Below are positions 15,120 to 22,139 of a stretch of 40,403 bases of DNA, piece after piece. This DNA comes from Candidatus Gastranaerophilales bacterium (GTDB lineage Bacteria; Cyanobacteriota; Vampirovibrionia; Gastranaerophilales; Gastranaerophilaceae), in the NCBI GenBank assembly GCA_944323705.1, contig CALUTM010000013.1, positions 1-40,403 on the forward strand, in the 5' to 3' direction. The stretch's first letter is position 1, and each line of letters begins with the position of its first letter. The position numbers and the translations under genes were made by a program. The notes beneath the pieces were generated by a model. It was not told the origin of the DNA and did no database searches. It saw only the letters and a list, made by a program, of their open reading frames with translations.

Positions 15120-16023
15120 TTAATTTTCTCCCTGCCTTCCTAACCAATAATTCATCTTCTGCCGGACTAAAGCCTGTTGTTGTAAGGTAATTACCCACAA
15201 TAGCGGAATCTACGCAGTATTTAAAAGCCTTTTCTATAACTTCCGTCGACAAACGAGCCTTTTTACCTCCTGCAAGCCTTATTGATGCGGAAGGACAAGC
15301 TATTTTAAAGATTGCAAGTGTCCTTAGCACATTCTCTTCATCAATTTTGTCCCAATAATCTTCAAACGGAGTATTTTTAATCGGAGTCAAAATATTTACG
15401 GGAATACTGTCAGGACATATCTCCGCTAATTCAAGAGCCATTTCAATCCTCTGTTCAACGGTTTCGCCCATACCTATAATCACGCCGCAACAAAGTTCCA
15501 TGCCGTATTTTTTTACAAGTTTAACTGTATTAATCCTGTCATCATAGCTGTGTGTTGTACAAATCTGCGGATGATAAGACTTGCAGGTATTAATATTATG
15601 ATGAAACCTGACCAGCCCCGATTCCGAAAGCTTTTTTGCCTGCTCTTCGTTTAAAATACCGATACTTGCACAACTCTTTATTCCATGTGAATTTAAGGCT
15701 TTTATCATCTCCAACATTGTATCAAAATCGCTTTCATCTGGTGTTTTACCCGAAGTTACTATTGCGACTCTGTCAGCACCGTTTTTTACACTATCCTCAC
15801 CCGCCCTAACAACGGTTTCAACATCCATCAACGGATAAGTCTCGACATCGGTATTATAATGCGAGCTCTGGGCACAATATTTGCAATTTTGAGAACATTT
15901 TCCCGAACGTGCATTTATTATTGAACAAAATTCAACCTCATCTTTTAAATATTTTTTTGACTCGTTTAATAAATCATCTAGATTCATGTTATACAATTTT
16001 AATAATTCATCTTTGTTTTTCAT
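15091..16023 (-). CDS. bioB: Biotin synthase BioB
   Basis: A radical-SAM enzyme that inserts sulfur into dethiobiotin to form biotin. The 4Fe-4S motif is CSQNCKYC, with Cys43, Cys47 and Cys50, preceded by FCSIINARSGKCSQNC as usual for BioB. RFHHNINTCKSYHP and CCGVIIGMGET follow, then SIPVNILTPIKNTPF and RLAGGK near the C-terminus. At 310 residues it is of normal length. ATG 16023 is chosen; an in-frame GTG at 16038 is possible. The start overlaps the region just after the SDR stop, and the end overlaps chrA. No other biotin gene lies in the window, so the cell may import dethiobiotin or keep the rest elsewhere. Confidence 0.96.
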   Translation of the reverse strand: MKNKDELLKLYNMNLDDLLNESKKYLKDEVEFCSIINARSGKCSQNCKYCAQSSHYNTDVETYPLMDVETVVRAGEDSVKNGADRVAIVTSGKTPDESDFDTMLEMIKALNSHGIKSCASIGILNEEQAKKLSESGLVRFHHNINTCKSYHPQICTTHSYDDRINTVKLVKKYGMELCCGVIIGMGETVEQRIEMALELAEICPDSIPVNILTPIKNTPFEDYWDKIDEENVLRTLAIFKIACPSASIRLAGGKKARLSTEVIEKAFKYCVDSAIVGNYLTTTGFSPAEDELLVRKAGRKLSGKRKLAAI

Positions 16024-16024
16024 T

Positions 16025-16717
16025 TCAATACCCCACACTCAATCCCGCACACATATTTATCGACTGTCCCGTGACCCCTCTTGCATCATCAGAGATTAAA
16101 TATGAGACCATGCCTGCTATTTCTTCGGGCGTAATAAATCTTTTCTGAGGAATACAACTTATAATTTCTTCCTTTGAAAAATCTCCCTCCTGAGCAGAAG
16201 AATTACCCATCTCTGTTTCAACCCAACCCGGATTTATGGTATTAACTGTTATACCATATTCCGCAAGTTCCAATGCAAGAGCCTTTGAAGCTCCTATCAA
16301 TCCCGCCTTGGAGGCAGAATATAAGCTTGCTCCCGCTTCGCCCATAACTCCGCTTATTGAACCTATATTAATTATACGTCCCCATTTTTGCTTTTTCATA
16401 TAAGGAACCGCTCTGGATATCAAATACAGAGGTGCTTCCAGATTAACCTTCATTATGTGCCCTATTTGAGAACGGTTTACTTCATCTATCAAAGAATAAA
16501 TATACTCCCCCGCATTGTTAATCAAAACATCTATTTCATTCTCTTCGATATAATCGCCCAACCCCTCAATATCACGGGTCAAATCACAAACATAGTATCT
16601 CTTATACCCTCTGAGCAATTCTTCATTCCTTGCCGTGGCAAAAACATTATATCCGGCTAATCTTTGAGCGATTGCCGCACCGATTCCGCGGCTTGCTCCA
16701 GTTACAAGTATATTCAT
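16025..16717 (-). CDS. Short-chain dehydrogenase/reductase (FabG-like)
   Basis: An NAD(P)-dependent SDR of 230 residues from the ATG at 16717. Cofactor motif TGASRGIG (about residues 6-13), NNAG (about 76-79), catalytic Ser of the NIGSISG strand, the Tyr-x-x-x-Lys pair in LYSASKAG, and the C-terminal NTINPGWVETEM and GVTGQSINMCAGLSVGY are all present. Length and sequence resemble 3-oxoacyl-ACP reductase FabG. Being first in the operon with bioB suggests an acyl-chain role linked to pimeloyl/biotin precursor or fatty-acid metabolism, which is inference. TATAAT lies six bases before ATG, with no Shine-Dalgarno sequence, so a leaderless mRNA is likely. Confidence 0.9.
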   Translation of the reverse strand: MNILVTGASRGIGAAIAQRLAGYNVFATARNEELLRGYKRYYVCDLTRDIEGLGDYIEENEIDVLINNAGEYIYSLIDEVNRSQIGHIMKVNLEAPLYLISRAVPYMKKQKWGRIINIGSISGVMGEAGASLYSASKAGLIGASKALALELAEYGITVNTINPGWVETEMGNSSAQEGDFSKEEIISCIPQKRFITPEEIAGMVSYLISDDARGVTGQSINMCAGLSVGY

Positions 16718-16723
16718 AAGATG

Positions 16724-16729
16724 ATTATA
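16724..16729 (-). promoter_or_regulatory. -10 box of the SDR-bioB-chrA operon
   Basis: TATAAT on the minus strand ends six bases before the ATG at 16717, which would put the transcription start at or next to the start codon. The -35 is poor. The promoter is divergent from the NifX-type gene. Confidence 0.55.
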
Positions 16730-16775
16730 CAACAAATAAAACTGCAAAAATTTAAATCTTAAATTTGATTATGTA

Positions 16776-16804
16776 TTGATAAATTCAAGATAAAAATGTA
16801 TAAT
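16776..16804 (+). promoter_or_regulatory. Strong promoter giving a leaderless NifX-type mRNA
   Basis: TTGATA (16776-16781), a 17-base spacer and TATAAT (16799-16804) are followed by seven bases and then the ATG at 16812. A normal start site would fall on the start codon, and there is no ribosome site before it. Confidence 0.72.
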
Positions 16805-16811
16805 AAACATT

Positions 16812-17435
16812 ATGGAGATAAAAGAAAATTTATCATGCAATAAAATAAAATGGGGTGGGCAAAGGGCTAATGCAGGAAGAAAACGCACATGCCTCAAAAA
16901 AATTCCGTTTAACAGGAGAATTAATGAAAACATTCTAAATATTTTAAAAAATTACGCTCTTAAACATAATATAACAGAGACCGAAGCACTCGAAAGTGCT
17001 ATTATGCTTCAAAACAATATCGACAAATTAAAAGGAGATAAAATTATGAAAATTGCAATACCTACGGAAGATGAAAAACTATGCCCTCATTTCGGACACT
17101 CAGAGACTTTTACGTTTGTTGAAGTTAACCCGCAAACAAAAGAAATCTTGAGCCTGGAAACTAAAGCCCCCGAAGAAGGAATAAGCTGCCAAAGTGCAGG
17201 ATGGATATCCGAACAAGGAGTTAATGTAGTGCTTGCAGGCGGAATCGGTGCCAGACCGCAAGAAATTTTAAGCAAAAACGGAGTTCTACTTATCTCCGGC
17301 TGCCCGACTTTGCCCATAAAAGAACTTGTTGAAGTATATTTAAATTCTAAACTTGTTACAGGCGAAAATACTTGCGAAAGTGACCATACTAACTGTCACG
17401 GACATAATCACCATTGTCACAAACACGGTAATTAG
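16812..17435 (+). CDS. NifX/NifB-type Fe-Mo cofactor-binding domain protein with N-terminal DNA-binding-like segment
   Basis: A 207-residue two-part protein. Residues of about 79-185 form a dinitrogenase iron-molybdenum cofactor-binding (NifX/NafY-like) domain: MKIAIPTEDEKLCPHFGHSE, then FTFVEV, then VNVVLAGGIGARPQEILSKN and LLISGC. Such domains also occur in non-nitrogen-fixers, where they bind metal clusters. The N-terminus (WGGQRANAGRK, then LNILKNYALKHNITETEALE) resembles the GGxRxxAGRK segment plus a ribbon-helix-helix-like stretch of small DNA-binding proteins. The C-terminus is a Cys/His metal tail (CESDHTNCHGHNHHCHKHGN). An in-frame ATG at 17046 has a near-perfect AAAGGAGAT site, so the cofactor domain may also be made alone. 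A terminator follows. Confidence 0.85.
   Translation: MEIKENLSCNKIKWGGQRANAGRKRTCLKKIPFNRRINENILNILKNYALKHNITETEALESAIMLQNNIDKLKGDKIMKIAIPTEDEKLCPHFGHSETFTFVEVNPQTKEILSLETKAPEEGISCQSAGWISEQGVNVVLAGGIGARPQEILSKNGVLLISGCPTLPIKELVEVYLNSKLVTGENTCESDHTNCHGHNHHCHKHGN
17036..17046 (+). promoter_or_regulatory. Internal ribosome site before the NifX domain
   Basis: AAAGGAGATAAAATT directly precedes an in-frame ATG at 17046, inside the longer gene. It would start translation exactly at MKIAIPTEDE, the natural N-terminus of stand-alone NifX-type domains. Confidence 0.55.
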
Positions 17436-17450
17436 CTATATAAACAAAAA

Positions 17451-17471
17451 GGCACAGTCTGCGACTGTGCC
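17451..17471. terminator. Bidirectional terminator
   Basis: A 9-bp stem GGCACAGTC / GACTGTGCC with loop TGC is flanked by AAAAA on the left and AAAAAC on the right. It serves the convergent minus-strand gene (T-run on its side) and probably the NifX-type gene. Confidence 0.85.
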
Positions 17472-17492
17472 AAAAACTGAGTAATATCGATA

Positions 17493-17963
17493 TCATCGCA
17501 TGAACTGTGCCTGATAGGCACGATAGGATATTGGTGCTTCCTGAGCTTCCGGTTTATTGGATAAACCAAACGCCCTTGATGCTTCCGACCTCAGCCCTGC
17601 AAAATAAGTCATTGCCTGACCATCGATAGCACTCTGGCTCAATAACTGAATAGCATTGTTAAATTCAGCATAGTCTTTGTCATAATCACCCGTTGCCTGA
17701 ATACCTATCTGGGCACATATACTTGCCCAGGGGATGACCTGTTGATTGTTCTGGTTGTCAATCTGCTGCTGAACCTGCTGCGAGTATTCTTCATACATCG
17801 CCTTATTCAGTTTTTTTAAATCATCGGTTGTACCTGTAGGAGTAATATCAAAGTCATCAAATGCACGCTCTAACGCCCTTGAATTGACCGGTACTCTGCC
17901 AAGGTATGAATAGATGTTTGCACTTGTGTAGGTATATACTCCGTTGACTGTGAAATTTGACAT
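17493..17963 (-). CDS. Unknown protein, 156 aa
   Basis: I do not recognise the family. From the ATG at 17963 (AGAGGTG at six bases) it reads MSNFTVNGVYTYTSANIYSY, a polar start with many Tyr, Ser and Asn. A Gln-rich helix follows (EYSQQVQQQIDNQNNQQVIP, about residues 61-80), then a soluble helical region (DKDYAEFNNAIQLLSQSAID) and the end RAYQAQFMR. It has no signal peptide or membrane helix. The Gln/Asn-rich linker and the filament-like N-terminus hint at a structural or assembly role, but that is a guess. It has its own AT-rich promoter (ATATATTATATATC) and a terminator, so it is monocistronic. Confidence 0.7.
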   Translation of the reverse strand: MSNFTVNGVYTYTSANIYSYLGRVPVNSRALERAFDDFDITPTGTTDDLKKLNKAMYEEYSQQVQQQIDNQNNQQVIPWASICAQIGIQATGDYDKDYAEFNNAIQLLSQSAIDGQAMTYFAGLRSEASRAFGLSNKPEAQEAPISYRAYQAQFMR

Positions 17964-18111
17964 GATACACACCTCTTTTATGATATATAATATATATCGG
18001 CATTTTTTCTAAAAACTTTAGGGTTTTTGGCGAAATATTTACAAAACTTTACAATTTATACCTGTATTTAGCTAATAGCTTAAAAACTATTCCTGGACTA
18101 ACCTTGGAATA

Positions 18112-18174
18112 TTAAGAAATGTAACAAAACTCTGCCCGATTGAAATTTGAAAATTTTTATATACTTTATATATA
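18112..18174 (+). promoter_or_regulatory. Promoter and upstream AATGTAACA motif of the 57-aa gene
   Basis: TTAAGAAATGTAACA (18112-18126) lies 20 bases before TTGAAA (18147-18152), which is 16 bases from TATATA (18169-18174). The same 15-mer in reverse orientation, and the same TTGAAA-N16-TATATA with shared ATACTTTATATATA, precede the small gene at 23700. A second -10, TGTATAAT, is at 18219-18226. Confidence 0.6.
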
Positions 18175-18253
18175 CGTAAGACAAATATAAGAGTTTAAAA
18201 TCTCAACCCCAGGTAAGATGTATAATCGGGTTGAATAAATACGAGGTAATAAA

Positions 18254-18427
18254 ATGGCATTACTGCAAAGCTATGACATCAACGCTATGGCTACAAATAT
18301 TTCGCGTGAATTTTACATAAATGAAAATCCAACAGAGGATAAGTCCTATGTCTTGATGGATGAAATGAGACTTTTCGCGATGGATATGAAATCAAGAGTT
18401 ACATTTATTTCAAGAACAAAACAATAA
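18254..18427 (+). CDS. 57-residue unknown small protein
   Basis: A compact frame, MALLQSYDINAMATNISREF, continuing YINENPTEDKSYVLMDEMRL and ending ISRTKQ. It is soluble and mixed, without Cys or a hydrophobic helix. A CGAGGTAA ribosome site lies six bases before the ATG. It is preceded by a promoter nearly identical to that of the 92-residue gene at 23700, and is followed by a clear terminator at 18486. These signals make it a convincing expressed gene. No homologue is known to me. Confidence 0.68.
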   Translation: MALLQSYDINAMATNISREFYINENPTEDKSYVLMDEMRLFAMDMKSRVTFISRTKQ

Positions 18428-18485
18428 TACCTATAATAATACCTATCTTACTTACTAATTTAATTCCCCAAACTAATTTACGAGT

Positions 18486-18515
18486 GCCTGATAAATTCAA
18501 ATCAGGCTTTTTTTT
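18486..18515 (+). terminator. Rho-independent terminator of the 57-aa gene
   Basis: GCCTGAT / ATCAGGC with an 8-base loop is followed by eight T residues. Confidence 0.9.
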
Positions 18516-18591
18516 ATATTAAAATATAGTATAAGGGTTTCTTGAAAGAAACATTACGGTGAAAACAGGGGAAAAGCTTAGGAGAAAAGGT

Positions 18592-19143
18592 TTGAGTATT
18601 TGTATTTTTCCGGGGACATTTAATCCTATACACAGGGCACATCTTAAGATGGCAGAATTTGCACTTGAATACTACGGTTTTGAAAAAATTATTTTCATTC
18701 CCTCTTACCTTCCACCGCATAAAAACGTTGATAAAGAATTGGCAGAGCACCGATATAACATGGTCCAAGCGGCAATTAAAAATATCCCCGGGTTTGAAAT
18801 TTCAGATATTGAATACAAATCTGAGGGGAAATCTTACTCATTAATTACCGTAAAGAAAATCATAGAAATGTATAATATAAAAGGGAAATTAAATTTTATA
18901 ATAGGGACCGACGCTTTTGATAAAATTGATTCCTGGTACAAGAGTGATGAATTAAAGAAACTCGTACACTTTATAGTTTTCCCGCGTGGAGTAGAAATTC
19001 GTCAGAAGGCGGGATTTGACTATGAGCTTGCTCCGATGGATTATATAAATATTTCTTCGACGGATGTAAGAAAAAATCATTCAGATGGTACAATAAAGGA
19101 AGTAAAGGAATATATAGAGGAAAATGGATTATACAGAGATTAA
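18592..19143 (+). CDS. nadD: Nicotinate-nucleotide adenylyltransferase NadD
   Basis: Adenylates nicotinate mononucleotide to deamido-NAD in NAD synthesis. The nucleotidyltransferase motif GTFNPIHRAH is at residues 8-17, with FIPSYLPPHK following, then NFIIGTDAFDKIDSWYKSDE and the C-terminal ISSTDVRKN. I prefer the TTG at 18592: AGGAG is seven bases upstream and it places GTFNPIH at the usual distance from the N-terminus. An in-frame GTG at 18559 would add 11 residues with a weaker site. At 183 residues it is of normal length. It overlaps yqeK by 20 bases, a common pairing. Confidence 0.95.
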   Translation: MSICIFPGTFNPIHRAHLKMAEFALEYYGFEKIIFIPSYLPPHKNVDKELAEHRYNMVQAAIKNIPGFEISDIEYKSEGKSYSLITVKKIIEMYNIKGKLNFIIGTDAFDKIDSWYKSDELKKLVHFIVFPRGVEIRQKAGFDYELAPMDYINISSTDVRKNHSDGTIKEVKEYIEENGLYRD

Positions 19144-19675
19144 GAATTGGCTGAAAAAAAACTTAACGGAAGAGAGGTATGAGCATTCTCTTGGTACAGC
19201 GGAGTGTGCTTCAGAACTTGCCGAAAAATACGGTTTAGACAAGGACAAGGCTTATTTTACGGGGTTGATTCATGATTGTGCAAAATGTCTGCCAAAATCT
19301 GAAACACTCGAAATTCTTAAAAGTTTAGAACTTGAAGACGGAGAATTATGCAATCCTAAAACGCACCATGCTCCCGCAGGGGCGTATGTTGCCCAAAAGG
19401 AGTTCGGGGTCAGGGATGATGAAATTTTATCCGCTATAAGATGGCATACGCTTGGCAAGGTCAATATGAGTATGTTTGAAAAAATAATTTTCATAGCGGA
19501 TAAAATTGAACCAAGAACAAGACCTTGTGAGATTTGTACCCCTATAAGAGAGGCCCTTGAGGAGAGTTTGGATAAGGCTCTTTTGGTATGTTATAAAAAT
19601 ACTATAAAGAGTCTTGTGGACAGAAATTTGGGAATTTGTAAAGTTACAATCGATATATACAACAGTCTTTTGTAA
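19124..19675 (+). CDS. yqeK: YqeK-type HD hydrolase (symmetrical Ap4A hydrolase)
   Basis: A 183-residue HD-domain protein. His21 in YEHSLGTAEC, HDCAK (residues 50-54), His72/73 in KTHHAPAG and RWHTLGK complete the metal site. IIFIADKIEPRTRP near residue 125 is characteristic of YqeK. YqeK enzymes cleave diadenosine tetraphosphate symmetrically to two ADP and are almost always linked to nadD, as here (20-base overlap). The rsfS gene that commonly follows is not present. Confidence 0.93.
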   Translation: MDYTEIKNWLKKNLTEERYEHSLGTAECASELAEKYGLDKDKAYFTGLIHDCAKCLPKSETLEILKSLELEDGELCNPKTHHAPAGAYVAQKEFGVRDDEILSAIRWHTLGKVNMSMFEKIIFIADKIEPRTRPCEICTPIREALEESLDKALLVCYKNTIKSLVDRNLGICKVTIDIYNSLL

Positions 19676-19678
19676 CAT

Positions 19679-19707
19679 TTGGATAAAAGAGGATATCATA
19701 GTATAAT
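19679..19707 (+). promoter_or_regulatory. Promoter giving a probable leaderless mRNA
   Basis: TTGGAT (19679-19684), a 17-base spacer and TATAAT (19702-19707) are followed by six bases and the ATG at 19714. There is no useful ribosome site. TGTAACATTT overlaps the upstream side. Confidence 0.62.
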
Positions 19708-19713
19708 TTAGGT

Positions 19714-20862
19714 ATGAGGAAGAGGATAGCTGTATTTTTATTAAGTATATTCCTGATGAACACGGCAGTTCTTGCAGATGTCCCGTTTCAAGGGCATGCA
19801 GAATTTGACGACGAATATACGGAACTTGATAAAAAGCTTTTTACGGGTAAAAAAGAGGTTCTGGAGAAAAGAGACGTCATAGAGATGACAGTATCTCAGG
19901 TGTTGGACGGTTCTTTCTCTCTGGAGGGAGACGAATTTTTTGCGGAAGTAACCTCTGACGTAATCGGAGATAAAGGGGTCATAATCCCCAAAGGAACGGT
20001 TGCTCACGGTACAATCACTCAGACCAGTGAAGCAAAGCGTTTGGGCAGAGACGGGCATTTGAGCTTAAGTTTTGACTACCTTGTAACTCCCGACGGACGA
20101 GAGATTCCGATAGAGGGAAAAATGTCTACAAAACTGCATCCTCTGAAAGCAGCCACAAAAATTGTGGCAACAGATGTCGGATATACTGCTGTCGGCGGGC
20201 TTGCAGGAGGATTATTTGCACTTCAGGCTTTGGGAATAGAGGCAGCAATTGCTTCACAAGGCTATACACTTGCAGGCGGTGCTGCTCTTGGCGGAACCAT
20301 CGGGCTTGGAATGGCTTTATACAGAAAAGGTAAAAATGTTTTGATTGCACCCGGAGACGAGATTAAAGTCAAAATTTTATCGGATGTTGAACTTCCGGTA
20401 TACAGAGAAGAAGCTTTAAAACAGGAAGAAATAAAATTCCCCGGTTTGGATATCAGAATAGTTAATATTTTGTACGAAAAAGATCCCTTCGGAGAAGTTA
20501 ATACAATAACGCTCTCACTTTCTATTTCCAATATGTCAAAAAAGGCTTTTTCCGGCATGGATTTAGCACTGGTTAACGATTATAACGCAGTTTTTAATCC
20601 GTCTATTTTCGGTGACACCAAGCTTCTTTTTTCACAATTAAAACCCGGTGACAGGTTTGCGGGAAAAATTTCATTTGCCGTGAATAATGTTAAGCAATCT
20701 TATTGGCTTGTGGTAAACGACAGGGCGACAAATAAACCGATTGCCAAAGTATCGCTTGATAATGCATACAAAAAAGTTTCCAAAGACGTAAAAAAACGCA
20801 ACGCAAAAATGCGTAAAGCAAAAAAGAATTATTATAAAGAAGAGTCACCGTTTGATTTGTAG
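19714..20862 (+). CDS. Secreted/envelope protein of unknown function
   Basis: A 382-residue protein with a clear signal peptide (MRKRIAVFLLSIFLMNTAVL, then A-D cleavage). The first mature half contains an EGDEFFAEVTSDV strand and VIIPKGTVAHGTITQTSEAK with LSLSFDYLVTPDGREIPIEG, a pattern also seen in VirB10/TrbI-like and envelope beta-barrel-associated proteins. A Gly/Ala-rich hydrophobic stretch (about residues 150-205, GLAGGLFALQALGIEAAIAS) follows. The last third looks like an immunoglobulin-type beta sandwich (DIRIVNILYEKDPFGEVNTI, WLVVNDRATNKPIAKV) ending in a Lys-rich tail. A cell-envelope role is likely, but no family is assigned. No terminator is obvious downstream; a repeat-rich spacer begins at once. 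Confidence 0.8.
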   Translation: MRKRIAVFLLSIFLMNTAVLADVPFQGHAEFDDEYTELDKKLFTGKKEVLEKRDVIEMTVSQVLDGSFSLEGDEFFAEVTSDVIGDKGVIIPKGTVAHGTITQTSEAKRLGRDGHLSLSFDYLVTPDGREIPIEGKMSTKLHPLKAATKIVATDVGYTAVGGLAGGLFALQALGIEAAIASQGYTLAGGAALGGTIGLGMALYRKGKNVLIAPGDEIKVKILSDVELPVYREEALKQEEIKFPGLDIRIVNILYEKDPFGEVNTITLSLSISNMSKKAFSGMDLALVNDYNAVFNPSIFGDTKLLFSQLKPGDRFAGKISFAVNNVKQSYWLVVNDRATNKPIAKVSLDNAYKKVSKDVKKRNAKMRKAKKNYYKEESPFDL

Positions 20863-21590
20863 CTCAAATTGCAGTCTCGCTGCACGTTCACCTTTGAAAG
20901 CTAATGTCTAATATACCAAGAAATTCCCTCTCCTAACAGGAGAGGGTTAGGGTGAGGTGTCAATCTTCTACAGAAGATTGGGGTAAATGCCGTTGATATA
21001 CAATATAAAAAGTTATTGTCGGGCAATGCCACGACCTACAAGCTAGTGAATAGTGACTAGTGAGGAGATTTTTGTCGGGCTAGTTTTACGTCATTCAGAG
21101 GGGTAAATGTAATCAGTCTAGGGTTATATTTACTAATCCTACGTCTTTCAGAGGGCGGGAGAAATAAAAACGGTTGGACGTTAAAGTATCATATCAAGCC
21201 CGATGAATCTCTATTTCTGTCATTGCGAGACTGATTAAGTCGAAGCAATCCAGCTTTTTATAAACTTTGATTTTTGTAATTCGTGAGTAGTAAAGAAGTG
21301 ACTAAGTGACGGAGTGATTAAGTGAATAAGAAGTTAACACTTAAGAGATTCTTCAGTCGTTTCGCTTCTTCTGAATAACGAGAAAATAGAGAGATGATTC
21401 TTCTGTTACATTTACCTCATTCACCCCCATTTACCCCCTGAATTCCGACAAATTCGCAATAGTAATTTTATCCGTCCTGCGACGGCTTTTATAAGACTTT
21501 TCAAACACTTCACACATGTTGCATAGCAAAATACTACTGAATAGTTTGATACAATCTCTGCCGCAACATGCCGACAAAAGCCTCTCAATA
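20863..21590. repeat. Repeat-rich 728-base non-coding spacer
   Basis: No gene is seen. Recognisable pieces, left to right: a REP-like hairpin CCCTCTCCT/AGGAGAGGG with TTAGGGTGAGG (20926-20957); a hairpin CAATCTTCT/AGAAGATTG directly followed by GGGTAAATG (20961-20988); direct repeats TACGTC-TTCAGAGGG (21087-21103 and 21140-21155); GGGGTAAATG near 21100; the widespread TCATTGCGAG...GAAGCAATCCAG element (21220-21253); degenerate AGTGANTAA heptads (about 21291-21325); and inverted CATTTACCCC near 21428. It looks like a graveyard of small mobile repeats. Confidence 0.65.
21220..21253. repeat. TCATTGCGAG...GAAGCAATCC REP-like element
   Basis: ATTGC and GCAAT arms enclose GAGACTGATTAAGTCGAA. This type of TCATTGCGAG-(n)-GAAGCAATCCAG hairpin is a commonly seen dispersed intergenic repeat in many bacterial genomes. 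Confidence 0.6.
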
Positions 21591-22133
21591 CTAATCTAAA
21601 TCATAATCCAACATTGAGACCACTTTTACACCGTCAGCTTCTATCTTCGCTCTGCCTTTAAGCGGATTTAATTCGATTATAAAAGCCGCAGCAACAACAT
21701 CTCCGCCTGCTCGTCCTACCAATTTGCAAGCCGCAAGAGAAGTTCCGCCGGTTGCCAGTAAATCGTCCAAAACAAGCACTCTATCCCCGGGTTTAAGAGC
21801 ATCTTCATGCATCTCTATAGTATCCGTACCGTACTCCAACGAGTATGTTTCCTTGATAGTTTTTGCAGGGAGTTTATTTGGCTTTCTTATCGGAATAAAC
21901 CCCGCATTTAACCTATACGCCAAAGCTGCCCCAAATATAAAGCCTCTTGACTCAATTCCCGCAACATAATCTACTCTTTCATCTTTGAATTTTTCATACA
22001 AAAAATCCACCATAATCCGCATTGCTTTTGCATCTTTTGTTGCGGTCGTTATATCCAAGAATAAAATACCCTCCTTAGGAAAATCAGGCACCATTCTTAC
22101 GTGTTCTCTTACATACTCAAAATCTGTTGTCAT
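21591..22133 (-). CDS. apt: Adenine phosphoribosyltransferase
   Basis: Salvages adenine with PRPP to make AMP. The 180-residue protein has the family N-terminus (VREHVRMVPDFPKEGILFLD), VAGIESRGFIFGAALAYRL, and the PRPP-binding motif VLVLDDLLATGGTS (residues 119-132), followed by AFIIELNPLKGR. The length is typical. It begins six bases after the stop of the glycosyltransferase gene, so the two are co-transcribed, although no functional tie is apparent. Confidence 0.97.
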   Translation of the reverse strand: MTTDFEYVREHVRMVPDFPKEGILFLDITTATKDAKAMRIMVDFLYEKFKDERVDYVAGIESRGFIFGAALAYRLNAGFIPIRKPNKLPAKTIKETYSLEYGTDTIEMHEDALKPGDRVLVLDDLLATGGTSLAACKLVGRAGGDVVAAAFIIELNPLKGRAKIEADGVKVVSMLDYDLD

Positions 22134-22139
22134 TACTAT

